Shown one piece after another: positions 7,579 to 15,240 of a stretch of DNA of 64,000 nucleotides. The notes beneath the pieces are model-generated. The model saw only the letters and a list, made by a program, of their open reading frames with translations, searched no databases and was not told where the DNA came from. Each line of letters opens with the position of its first letter. The stretch's first letter is position 1. The translations under genes and the position numbers were made by a program. Source of the DNA: JBCBKU01 sp965267475 (lineage in GTDB: Bacteria > Pseudomonadota > Alphaproteobacteria > Rhodobacterales > Rhodobacteraceae); contig OZ254079.1 in NCBI GenBank assembly GCA_965267475.1, positions 2,046,001-2,110,000 on the forward strand. Direction: 5' to 3'.

Positions 7579-7836
7579 ATGTATCAGAAAAATAAGCGGA
7601 AAACCGACCCGGACACACGTTCGGCGGAAGAAAAGGCGCGCGATCATGCCGCCGCGCTTTACTGGCGGGAGCGTCTTCGGGAAGCTAAGTCCAATTGTGG
7701 GTCGGCGTCACCCGAGTCGCACGCGAAGACCGAGACAGACTTCGCCAAAGCCATCACGCGGGCCGAGCTTGGGCGCCATTATTGGACACCCGGGCAGGAT
7801 GCCGAATTGGCGCGGGCCATGAGCAAGCGGCGCTAA
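7579..7836 (+). CDS. Hypothetical small basic protein (85 aa)
   Basis: The ATG at 7579 has a strong site (GAAGAGGAG). The 85-residue product is highly charged and predicted helical (SAEEKARDHAAALYWRERLREA), lacks membrane segments, and ends SKRR. No family recognised. It converges on the sigma factor gene and overlaps its stop by 4 bp. Ribosome site and codon use support expression, but no function can be proposed. Confidence 0.6.
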   Translation: MYQKNKRKTDPDTRSAEEKARDHAAALYWRERLREAKSNCGSASPESHAKTETDFAKAITRAELGRHYWTPGQDAELARAMSKRR

Positions 7837-8660
7837 GGGTCCTCGCCGCAGCCCGACAAGGGGCGCGTGTCACCATCGCCGCGCGCCTCTATCTCGGACG
7901 TGCGGCGCCAAAACACGTCATGCAACGTGGCCATGGTCGTCTGCCCATCGGTGCCATCGCGCATAAGCGCAATGCGTGCCGCCAGATCGTCGATATCTGG
8001 CAGGTCCGGGCCCTTGCGGTCTTCGGCGGCAATCATCCGAAGTCCTGCACATTGGTGGCACATACCTGTCTTCGACACGAGCGCGCAAAGCCCATCGAAC
8101 CGCTCTGCCATCGCAGACCGGGCGGCCGACAGCCGGTGCCTCAGCACGCTGTCCGACACGCCCAGAACTGTCGCGGCTTCGCGTGCAGACAATCCGGTCA
8201 CGTCGCGCAGAACAAGCGCAGCCATCTCATCAGGTGGCAGGGACCGTCCGACGCAAGCGCAGCAATAGGCCACGTGCTGGCGGACGTCGAAGGCGAATTC
8301 GGGGTCCGCATAGGCGGCCAGGACTTCGCCCGACAAAACCTCGTTCTCGGCGCACAAATTGGCATAGGCCACCTGCGCCTCTGCCCGCCACCGCTTCTGT
8401 CCGCGCAAATGGTCGGTGGCCTTTCTGGTCGCAATGGCGGTCAGCCAGGTCGCAAACGCGGCTTCGGCCCGGAAACTTTCCCTTTTGTTCCATGCCTCTG
8501 TCAGCGCGTCTTGAAGGATATCCTCGCAGTCTTCGGGGTGCCCAACAAGACGTCGCAAGATCGCCGTGATCTGCCCCATGGCCGGGGCGACCAGCGCATC
8601 GAAGGCCTGTCGGTCGCCGCCGAGGGCGCGGGCAAGAAGGGCAGCTTCATCCTTCGGCAT
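7833..8660 (-). CDS. ECF-type sigma factor with cysteine-rich extension
   Basis: A 275-residue sigma-70 family factor. Region 2 is ILQDALTEAWNKRESF with the TWLTAIATRKATDHLR -10 helix; region 4 is LSAREAATVLGVSDSVLRHR. The linker carries C133-C134-x-C136 and the C-terminal extension starts CHQC (C201, C204), with further Cys192 and Cys271. ECF factors with such clusters (for example the CorE group) sense metal directly without an anti-sigma factor; that this one does so is inference. The ATG at 8660 overlaps the upstream membrane gene by 14 bp, so the two are coupled. Confidence 0.86.
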   Translation of the reverse strand: MPKDEAALLARALGGDRQAFDALVAPAMGQITAILRRLVGHPEDCEDILQDALTEAWNKRESFRAEAAFATWLTAIATRKATDHLRGQKRWRAEAQVAYANLCAENEVLSGEVLAAYADPEFAFDVRQHVAYCCACVGRSLPPDEMAALVLRDVTGLSAREAATVLGVSDSVLRHRLSAARSAMAERFDGLCALVSKTGMCHQCAGLRMIAAEDRKGPDLPDIDDLAARIALMRDGTDGQTTMATLHDVFWRRTSEIEARGDGDTRPLSGCGEDP

Positions 8661-9075
8661 GTGCGGTGTCCCCGGTGCAGGCGATCCCACCCACTATGAT
8701 CCCGATCCCGGCAAGAACAAAGCCCGGCATGGCCTGTACGACCGGCAAGTGACCCGGAACAAGCAGAAAGGCGATCAGTCCAATTTCGGTCGCGACGACT
8801 AAAACGGTGTTGGCCATCAGGGCCGTGGCGCTGTTGTTCCAGTTACCCAAGATCCCGATGATCGCGGCCGCCAAGCCCAACGCGACCAGCCCGTAGGCGA
8901 AATAACTCAGGATTGCGCCCGCCAGGGCGTCATATGATCCCTGCGCGGTCTGATAAGTGGCAAAACCAGCAGTAGGATCCGAAAGGGCCGCGGCCAGGAT
9001 CATTCCGCCGCCAAGCATGTGAAGCGCACCCCAAAGGATAAATCCGGTAGCGCCAATACGGGTTTGAAGGGACAT
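8647..9075 (-). CDS. Four-helix membrane protein coupled to sigma factor
   Basis: 142 residues with about four hydrophobic helices: ATGFILWGALHMLGGGMIL, ILSYFAYGLVALGLAAAII, TVLVVATEIGLIAFLLV and MPGFVLAGIGIIVGGIAC. AAGGAGGTATCGC ahead of the ATG at 9075 is an excellent ribosome site. No family recognised. Its 3' end overlaps the sigma factor start, so it is the first gene of that pair. It lacks the ZAS-type zinc motif of common anti-sigma factors, but its position would suit a sensor or a target of the sigma factor. The promoter should lie in 9076-9150. Confidence 0.72.
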   Translation of the reverse strand: MSLQTRIGATGFILWGALHMLGGGMILAAALSDPTAGFATYQTAQGSYDALAGAILSYFAYGLVALGLAAAIIGILGNWNNSATALMANTVLVVATEIGLIAFLLVPGHLPVVQAMPGFVLAGIGIIVGGIACTGDTAHAEG

Positions 9076-9150
9076 GCGATACCTCCTTGTTCTTGTCGCA
9101 TATCCTTTAGACGGTGTGGGGAAGGAATTCCGCCAAGTCTCTGCCCGCAA

Positions 9151-9179
9151 AAGAAAAAGCGCGCCCGAAGGCGCGCCCA
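9151..9179 (-). terminator. Intrinsic terminator of fda
   Basis: On the minus strand GGGCGCGCC pairs with the GGCGCGC complement across a TTCG tetraloop and runs into CTTTTTCTTTT. It lies 20 bp beyond the fda stop. Confidence 0.82.
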
Positions 9180-9200
9180 GATTGCATTTGTTGGCGTCAG

Positions 9201-10094
9201 TTAACCGGCGACCGATGCGTCATAGATCGATCCAATGGTGCCCGCGATCATGGCGTTGAAGGCGTCATCGGACTGGCTGGCGTCCAGACCCTCGGTCAAG
9301 GCGCGAGAGAAGCTGGCGATCATGCCGGTGTTTTGCGCCAGACGTGCGTTGGCGTCGTCCCGCGAATAGCCGCCGGACAAAGCCACAACCCGCATCACCT
9401 TCGGATGGTCGATCAGCGGCTTATAGTGATTTGCTGTCTCGGGTAGCGTCAGTTTCAACATGATCTGCTGGCCGTCGGGCAGATTGTCCAACTCTGCCAG
9501 GATCGCGTCGCGCAGCATGTCTTCAGCTTCGGCTTTGTCGGCGATTGAAATTGTCACTTCGGGTTCCAGGATCGGCATCAGCCCGTGGCCAAGGATCTGT
9601 TTCCCAATCTCGAACTGCTGCGCCACATTGGCCTTGATCCCGGTCTCATTCGCGGCACCGATGACCGAGCGCATTTTCGTCCCAAAGATCCCCTTGGCCA
9701 CCGCACGCGACAACAGCCCGTCAAGATCCCCCATGGGCTTCATCAGTTGCACGCCGTTCTCAGCGTCCGCCAGGCCCTTGTCGACCTTCAGGAAGGGCAC
9801 GACCTTTCGATCTTCCCAAAGGAATTGCGCGGCGGGTTTGCCGCCGATATCGCGGTCCATCGTCATCTCGAACAGGATCGCGCCGATCACCTGATCTCCG
9901 GTGAAGGCCGGCGCCTGAGCGATCCGCGACCGCATCCCATGGATCAGATCAAACATCTCATCTTCGCCAGAATAGGCATCATCTGAAATCCCGTAGAGTT
10001 TCAGCGCCTTGGGCGTAGAGCCGCCCGATTGATCGAGCGCGGCGATAAATCCGGGGGCCGAGGTCATTTGCTGCGCCATAAGGTCTTTTGACAT
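9201..10094 (-). CDS. fda: Class I fructose-bisphosphate aldolase
   Basis: Cleaves fructose 1,6-bisphosphate to triose phosphates through a Schiff-base lysine, with no metal. The 297-residue sequence has GFIAALDQSGGSTPKAL near the N-terminus, FLKVDKGL around the active-site lysine region, GHGLMPILEPEV and ALSGGYSR at the C-terminal end, matching the short bacterial class I enzymes. The start is the ATG at 10094. It lies downstream of pgk on the same strand with a 127-bp gap holding a 12-bp palindrome, so it probably has its own control. It ends at a strong terminator. Confidence 0.93.
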   Translation of the reverse strand: MSKDLMAQQMTSAPGFIAALDQSGGSTPKALKLYGISDDAYSGEDEMFDLIHGMRSRIAQAPAFTGDQVIGAILFEMTMDRDIGGKPAAQFLWEDRKVVPFLKVDKGLADAENGVQLMKPMGDLDGLLSRAVAKGIFGTKMRSVIGAANETGIKANVAQQFEIGKQILGHGLMPILEPEVTISIADKAEAEDMLRDAILAELDNLPDGQQIMLKLTLPETANHYKPLIDHPKVMRVVALSGGYSRDDANARLAQNTGMIASFSRALTEGLDASQSDDAFNAMIAGTIGSIYDASVAG

Positions 10095-10187
10095 AGGGAT
10101 GATCCGTTCGTTTGGTCAAAAACTTCTGTGTTCGGGGCCTTCTAGGCCTGTCGCGGCCTTGGGTCCATTCTGATCGCGCTAACGGTA

Positions 10188-10199
10188 TTCGAATTCGAA
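10188..10199. promoter_or_regulatory. 12-bp perfect palindrome upstream of fda
   Basis: TTCGAATTCGAA lies 94-105 bp before the fda start in the pgk-fda gap. A perfect 12-bp palindrome placed here could be an operator for a carbon-metabolism regulator; which one is unknown, and chance is possible. Confidence 0.35.
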
Positions 10200-10221
10200 A
10201 CAGTCAGCGCAGGGGGATGGG

Positions 10222-11400
10222 TTATCTTTCAAGGGCTGCCACGCCGGGCAGTGTTTTGCCCTCCATCCATTCCAGGAACGCGCCACCTGCGGTCGATATG
10301 TATGTGAATTGGTCTGCCACCCCCGCGTGGTTCAGGGCCGAAACCGTGTCACCGCCACCTGCGACCGAAATCAACCCGTTCTCGCGTGTGAAACGGGCCG
10401 CTTCCTGTGCGGCGGCATTGGTGGCGGCATCGAAGGGTTCGATCTCAAAGGCACCCAAAGGGCCGTTCCAGATCAAAGTCTTCGCGGCTGAGAATGCCTG
10501 GCCGATCTTTTCAACGGTTTCGGGTCCGGCATCCAGGATCATGCGATCTGCCGGGCACTCATGGACCTTGAAGGTTTCCTTGCTCGTTCCGGCCTTGAAT
10601 TCGGCCGCAACTTCGATGTCGACCGGCAGCAGGATCTCGCAAGCAACTTCGTCCGCCTTCGCCATGATCTCGCGCGCGGTGTCGGCCATGTCATGCTCGG
10701 CCAGCGATGTGCCGACTTCATGACCCTGAGCAGCCAGGAATGTATTCGCCATGCCGCCGCCAATCACCAGCGTGTCGACCTTCCGGATCAGATTGCCCAG
10801 AAGATCCAGCTTGGTTGACACTTTCGCGCCGCCGACCACGGCAACAACCGGGCGGGCGGGGGTGCCAAGCGCGGCTTCCAGCGCGGTCAGTTCGGCTTGC
10901 ATGAGGCGCCCGGCACAAGACGGCAGATGATGCGCTACGCCCTCGGTCGACGCGTGGGCGCGGTGGGCCGCCGAAAACGCATCGTTGCAGTAGACATCGC
11001 CGAGAGAGGCCAGAAACCCGGCCATTTGCGGGTCGTTCTTCTCTTCCATCGGAGTAAAGCGCGTGTTTTCGATCAGAACCACGGCATCCGAGGGCAGGGC
11101 GTCAATCGCCCCGCGATCCGGACGTTCGATGAAGGTGACAGTCCGCCCCAGAACGGTCTCGACAGCAGGCAGAATGTGACGCAGCGACATCTCGGGAACC
11201 GGTTGACCCTTAGGGCGTCCGAAATGGGCCAGCATGATCGGGGAGCCGCCAGCCGCAACGATATCGTCAATTGTGGGCTTGATACGCTCGATCCGCGTCG
11301 TGTCGGTCACTTCGCCGCCTTGCATCGGCACGTTGATGTCGACCCGGGTCAGAACCCTCTTTCCCGCCAGATCCATGTCATCGAGTGTCTTCCAGGCCAT
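10222..11400 (-). CDS. pgk: Phosphoglycerate kinase
   Basis: Interconverts 1,3-bisphosphoglycerate + ADP and 3-phosphoglycerate + ATP in glycolysis and gluconeogenesis. 392 residues. The substrate loop RVDINVPMQGG lies near residue 20, HFGRPKGQ and ENTRF are the N-domain phosphate contacts, VVGGAKVSTKL is the hinge/nucleotide motif and SVAGGGDTVSAL the C-terminal Gly-rich loop. AGGAGG precedes ATGATG; the second ATG (11400) has correct spacing and gives the usual MAWKTLDDMD start. Divergent from the cyclophilin pair. Confidence 0.96.
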   Translation of the reverse strand: MAWKTLDDMDLAGKRVLTRVDINVPMQGGEVTDTTRIERIKPTIDDIVAAGGSPIMLAHFGRPKGQPVPEMSLRHILPAVETVLGRTVTFIERPDRGAIDALPSDAVVLIENTRFTPMEEKNDPQMAGFLASLGDVYCNDAFSAAHRAHASTEGVAHHLPSCAGRLMQAELTALEAALGTPARPVVAVVGGAKVSTKLDLLGNLIRKVDTLVIGGGMANTFLAAQGHEVGTSLAEHDMADTAREIMAKADEVACEILLPVDIEVAAEFKAGTSKETFKVHECPADRMILDAGPETVEKIGQAFSAAKTLIWNGPLGAFEIEPFDAATNAAAQEAARFTRENGLISVAGGGDTVSALNHAGVADQFTYISTAGGAFLEWMEGKTLPGVAALER

Positions 11401-11534
11401 CATCGCCTCCTGCAAATCCCCGTGCCCTTAACACCCGAGCCCGGTCCTGCCGTCAACCACCGCATGCGGGTTTCCGCTTTTCTCGGCTGGCGCGTCCCTT
11501 TAGGGTCCGCGCAACCAAAAAACCGGAGACAGGC

Positions 11535-12041
11535 ATGGCCGATATTAAAGACCCCGAAAACACGATCATCATCGAGCTGAAAGACGGCGAGGTTGTGATC
11601 GAACTGATGTCCGACGTGGCCCCGGGCCATTGCAGCCGGATGAAAGAACTCGCGCGGGCCGGTAAATACGACAATGTCGTCTTTCACAGGGTGATCGACG
11701 GGTTCATGGCGCAAACGGGCGATGTCGAGCACGGCAATTTTGCTGAGGGGTTCAATCTGCGCCGTGCGGGCACGGGCGGGTCGGACCTGCCGGATCTTCC
11801 GGCCGAGTTCTCGAAACTGCCCCATGACCGGGGAACTTTGGGCGCCGCGCGGTCGCAAAATCCCGACAGTGCGAACTCACAGTTCTTCATCAACTTCAAC
11901 GACAACCATTTCCTGAACGGACAGTATACGGTCTATGGCCGGGTGATTTCGGGCATGGATCATGTGGATGCGATCCAGCGGGGCGAACCGCCCATGAACC
12001 CCGACCGCATGCTGAGTATGAAGGTGGCCGCAGATGTCTAA
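11535..12041 (+). CDS. ppiB: Peptidyl-prolyl cis-trans isomerase, cyclophilin type (cytosolic)
   Basis: Accelerates proline isomerisation in folding proteins. The 168-residue protein has no signal peptide; VFHRVIDGFMAQTGD carries the catalytic Arg and Phe, and NSQFFINFNDN plus LNGQYTVYGRVISGMD are the remaining cyclophilin signatures. The start is the ATG at 11535 after GGAGACAGGC. Its stop overlaps the next gene by 8 bp, and the two products are clear paralogues with different location. Confidence 0.93.
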   Translation: MADIKDPENTIIIELKDGEVVIELMSDVAPGHCSRMKELARAGKYDNVVFHRVIDGFMAQTGDVEHGNFAEGFNLRRAGTGGSDLPDLPAEFSKLPHDRGTLGAARSQNPDSANSQFFINFNDNHFLNGQYTVYGRVISGMDHVDAIQRGEPPMNPDRMLSMKVAADV

Positions 12042-12666
12042 CAACAACACCATTCTTGGGGCCGTGCTGATCCTTGGGATCGCAGGCTTCGGTGCCTGGT
12101 ATTTTCTTCAGCAACCCGCCGGGGTCACCGGGACGGGCACAATCCCGGAAGGCGATGGACCGGGACCAAACCTGGAAATTGCGGTGACGGGCGAGGCACA
12201 AGGCACGATTGTCATCGACCTTCTGCCCGATGTTGCACCGGCCCATGTGGAGCAAATCACTGCATTGGCCAGCGAGGGCGCTTACGACAACGTAGTTTTC
12301 CACCGCGTGATCGATGGGTTTATGGCCCAGACCGGCGATGTTCAGTTCGGAAAGGCCAGTGCCGGCGATTTGTCGAGCGCGGGTCGCGGCGGCTCGGAAC
12401 GGCCCGATCTGCCGGCGGAATTCTCGGACATTCCCTTCGAGCGTGGCATTGTCGGCATGGCGCGCGCGGCCAGCCCCAACTCGGCAAATTCCCAGTTTTT
12501 TATCATGTTCGACCGGGCAGGATCACTGGATGGTCAATACACGGTGGTGGGGAAGGTTATCCAGGGTATGGACGTCGTCGATGCGATCCGGAAGGGCGCC
12601 GCCGCACAGAACGGAGCGGTCGAAACGCCAGATGTCATGACGTCGGTGACGGTTACCGGAAACTAG
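12034..12666 (+). CDS. Peptidyl-prolyl isomerase, membrane-anchored cyclophilin
   Basis: 210 residues. An N-terminal hydrophobic anchor (ILGAVLILGIAGFGAWYFL, residues ~7-25) is followed by a Gly/Pro-rich linker and then a cyclophilin domain nearly identical in motifs to the upstream gene (VFHRVIDGFMAQTGDVQFG, NSQFFIMF, YTVVGKVIQGMDVVDAI). The anchor suggests a periplasm-facing folding catalyst. It is translationally coupled to the cytosolic paralogue by an 8-bp overlap, evidently a tandem duplication followed by gain of an export signal. Confidence 0.9.
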   Translation: MSNNNTILGAVLILGIAGFGAWYFLQQPAGVTGTGTIPEGDGPGPNLEIAVTGEAQGTIVIDLLPDVAPAHVEQITALASEGAYDNVVFHRVIDGFMAQTGDVQFGKASAGDLSSAGRGGSERPDLPAEFSDIPFERGIVGMARAASPNSANSQFFIMFDRAGSLDGQYTVVGKVIQGMDVVDAIRKGAAAQNGAVETPDVMTSVTVTGN

Positions 12667-12791
12667 GACCCGACACCCCCGCATTGCTGGCTGTGATCAA
12701 GCGCTGCTCACTCTCCCGTGAGGTGGGCTATCTTGCCGCGTGTGCCGTTGTATTTTGACAAACAGGACAGGATTGCAGGAGGAGACCGCAA

Positions 12792-13769
12792 ATGCGGGTA
12801 AGAACGCTGTTGGCCGCGCTTGCGGTTGGAACACTTGCCACCGGGGCCATGGCCAACCCGGACCGCTGGAAATGGGAATGGCCAACGACCGATTTCACGC
12901 AAACCGCGATCGATGACTGGGGCGAAATCCTGTCGGGCGGCCCGCCGAAGGACGGGATTCCGGCCCTGGACAGCGCCAGTTTCATTGCCGTTGGGGAGGA
13001 AAGTCGGATTGGCGACCGCGAACCGGTGATCGCGGTTGAGATCGATGGCGAAACGCCACGGGCCTATCCGATCCGCTATCTGACCTGGCACGAGATCGTG
13101 AACGACCAGATCGGCGATGTGCCGGTCTCGGTCACCTTTTGCCCGCTATGCAATTCTGGGATCACTTTCGACCGGCGCGTTGGCGACCGGGTGCTCAGCT
13201 TTGGTGTTTCGGGGAAACTCAGAAACTCGGACATGGTCATGTATGACCGGGAAACCGAAAGCTGGTGGCAACAGGCCATCGGTGAAGGGATCGTCGGCGA
13301 ATTGACCGGCGTTGAGTTGGTCACCTTGCCGACATGGATGGAAAGCTGGGCCGAATTCAAGGACCGAAATCCGGACGGGTTGGTCATGGACGAACCGACC
13401 AGCCATTCGCGGCCCTATGGGGCGAACCCTTACGTGAACTATGACAGCTCGTCCCGCCCGTTCCTTTATAATGGCGAGATGCCCCCCCATGATATCCCGC
13501 CCCTGGCGCGGGTGGTTCGCGTCGGCGATGCCGCCTGGCCGGTGGAACGGCTTCGGACCGAGCCGGAGATCCGCGAAAACGGGATCGTTCTGACATGGCG
13601 GTCCGGGCAGGCCTCGGCGCTCGACAGCCGCAACATCGCCGAAGGCAAGGATGTGGGCACGATCCGGGTCAAGGACGAAGCGGGCAATGACTTGCCGCAT
13701 GACGTGATGTTCGCATTCGCTTATCACGCCTTTTGGCCCGATGGCGCCTGGATGCTCGGCGGAAGCTGA
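12792..13769 (+). CDS. DUF3179 domain protein, secreted
   Basis: 325 residues with a signal peptide (LLAALAVGTLATGAMA). The body matches DUF3179: YPIRYLTWHEIVND, the cysteine pair FCPLCNSGITFDR, and LRNSDMVMYDRETESWW. The family is exported and has no assigned reaction; the CPLC pair could bind metal or form a disulfide. AGGAGGAG precedes the ATG at 12792. It stands alone between the cyclophilin pair and a bidirectional terminator. Confidence 0.9.
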   Translation: MRVRTLLAALAVGTLATGAMANPDRWKWEWPTTDFTQTAIDDWGEILSGGPPKDGIPALDSASFIAVGEESRIGDREPVIAVEIDGETPRAYPIRYLTWHEIVNDQIGDVPVSVTFCPLCNSGITFDRRVGDRVLSFGVSGKLRNSDMVMYDRETESWWQQAIGEGIVGELTGVELVTLPTWMESWAEFKDRNPDGLVMDEPTSHSRPYGANPYVNYDSSSRPFLYNGEMPPHDIPPLARVVRVGDAAWPVERLRTEPEIRENGIVLTWRSGQASALDSRNIAEGKDVGTIRVKDEAGNDLPHDVMFAFAYHAFWPDGAWMLGGS

Positions 13770-13789
13770 CCCGCCTGGCAAAGCTCGCG

Positions 13790-13819
13790 AAAACGCCCCG
13801 GATTGCTCCGGGGCGTTTT
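13790..13819. terminator. Bidirectional intrinsic terminator
   Basis: AACGCCCCG and CGGGGCGTT form a 9-bp stem around GATTGCTC, flanked by AAAA on the left and TTTT on the right, so it can stop both the DUF3179 gene and the convergent YHS gene. Confidence 0.88.
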
Positions 13820-13841
13820 GGTGTCAGACCTTAAAGCCTGA

Positions 13842-14363
13842 TCAGTTGACCGGGGCGGCCGATGTAAAGGCGGGGATCGGACCGTCCGAAGCGGGCGTCG
13901 GTTCGACAGTGGGCCAGTTGCCTTCGGCAAGTGTGATGTTTCCGGGAATGTCTTCTTCCCAGAAGGTCACCACGTTCTTGGTCACATTCAGATAAAGCTT
14001 GTCATCGACGATCCGCCAAAGGGTCGGGTTGCCCGGTGCGCGACCGCCCTTTGATACGGCAAAGGCGCAGTGGCCGTCATATTGCGGCGCGAAAGCTTCG
14101 GGGTCGGCCAGGAACTTGTCCCGGTTCTCGGTCGAGGCGAAGGCCCAGGTGGCGCCGTTCCATTCGGCGGTGATGTCCGATTTTCCCGGCATCGGAGCGG
14201 GCTGGTCGCTTCCGACCGCCGACTGGGTCAGGTCGAAATAGGTCGTGACGTCATAGCCTGAAACGGCAAAGCCCGTGGTGTCGATGTACTGTTCGCCCGC
14301 AAGGACCGATGTGCTGGCAAGAGCGAAGGCCGAGACGGCGAGAAGGGATTTGAGGGTGGTCAT
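13842..14363 (-). CDS. YHS domain protein, secreted
   Basis: 173 residues with a signal peptide (SLLAVSAFALASTSVLAG). The core has the YHS-type pattern GFAVSGYDVTTYF, then WAFASTENRDKFLADPEAFAPQYDGHCAFAVSKG, typical of periplasmic YHS proteins in Proteobacteria, where the domain may bind metal. The C-terminal part (LYLNVTKNVVTFWEEDIPG) is the usual extension. Function unknown. Its upstream gap (14364-14546) holds copy A of the dispersed repeat. Confidence 0.85.
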   Translation of the reverse strand: MTTLKSLLAVSAFALASTSVLAGEQYIDTTGFAVSGYDVTTYFDLTQSAVGSDQPAPMPGKSDITAEWNGATWAFASTENRDKFLADPEAFAPQYDGHCAFAVSKGGRAPGNPTLWRIVDDKLYLNVTKNVVTFWEEDIPGNITLAEGNWPTVEPTPASDGPIPAFTSAAPVN

Positions 14364-14476
14364 GATGGGGTCTCCAATAGGGCGTGGACCCCTTGCCTGC
14401 CGCAGCTTTCAGTCCAGGGCAAAACACGTTGGATGGCGGGCTTGTGAGCCTTGGTGAGCAGCGGTTGTTGAAATGC

Positions 14477-14537
14477 CGCGCTTCGCGCGATTTCTTTCTC
14501 TCGTCGGCGGCCTTCGGTCTTCTCCTCGGGCCGCCCC
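14477..14537 (-). repeat. Dispersed two-hairpin repeat, copy A
   Basis: On the minus strand it reads, 9 nt after the GST stop, GGGGCGGCCCGAGGAG, then AAGACCGAAGGCCGCC, then GACGAGAGAAAG, then a GCGC-rich hairpin. GGCGGCC pairs with GGCCGCC. It shares its core CCGAGGAGAAGnCCGAAGGCC and GACGAGA with copies B, C and D. Confidence 0.8.
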
Positions 14538-14546
14538 ACCGCCAGG

Positions 14547-15182
14547 TCAGTTCGGAAAGACTACGGGCGTGTCGCCATCCGACCAAGGTGGGTATTTGCC
14601 CATGATGGATTGAAAATCCGGGCTTGCCAGGAACCCGTCCAGCCAGCGGATCAGGGCCGCCCAGTCCTGCGCATCGAACCAGGCGCGATCGGTATTTGCG
14701 AATTGACGGACAAAAGGCAGGATGGCCAGGTCAGCAATGGTTGGGCGATCGCCGAAAAGCCAAGGGTGCTTTGCCAAGTCTCCATCCAGTTTGCGCAGAA
14801 AGCCAGCCGCCGTTTCCCGGTCGTCCTTTGCGTTCCGATCCGGATAGCGCACGGCATATTTCGTGTGGTCGAGCGCGGTCTTGAACGGGCCGTCGCACTC
14901 GGCGATCAGGGCCCAGCCTTCCTCCGGCATGTTCATCAGCCCCGCCGGGTCGCGGAGGTTCAGAACCCAGATCATGATATCTAGGCTTTCGTCCAGGATG
15001 GTGTCGCCCGCGTCGAGCGCGGGAACGGTGGCCGAAGGAGAGGTGTCGAGAAACGCCTGCGGCTTGTCCTTAAGCAGGATCTCACGCAATTCGACCGGAA
15101 TACCCGCGCTTTGAACCGCGAGCCGTGCGCGCATGGCATAGGGGCAGCGCCGGAAGGACCAGAGGATCGGAAGATCGGTCAT
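14547..15182 (-). CDS. Glutathione S-transferase family protein
   Basis: 211 residues. The N-terminal thioredoxin-like domain begins LWSFRRCPYAMRARL, with a CPYA motif as in GrxB/omega-type GSTs, then ATVPALDAGDTILDESLDIM for glutathione contact. The C-terminal helical domain contains WLFGDRPTIADLAILPFVRQF, including the conserved N-capping Ser/Thr-Asp. Likely a thiol transferase or reductase rather than a detoxifying GST because of the Cys. The start is the ATG at 15182. It lies 58 bp after tyrS on the same strand. Confidence 0.87.
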   Translation of the reverse strand: MTDLPILWSFRRCPYAMRARLAVQSAGIPVELREILLKDKPQAFLDTSPSATVPALDAGDTILDESLDIMIWVLNLRDPAGLMNMPEEGWALIAECDGPFKTALDHTKYAVRYPDRNAKDDRETAAGFLRKLDGDLAKHPWLFGDRPTIADLAILPFVRQFANTDRAWFDAQDWAALIRWLDGFLASPDFQSIMGKYPPWSDGDTPVVFPN

Positions 15183-15240
15183 GGAGCGAGGTATCGAGCC
15201 GGTCAGGGCGTGGGTCAATGGGCAAGGTCGGGGCGCCGCC

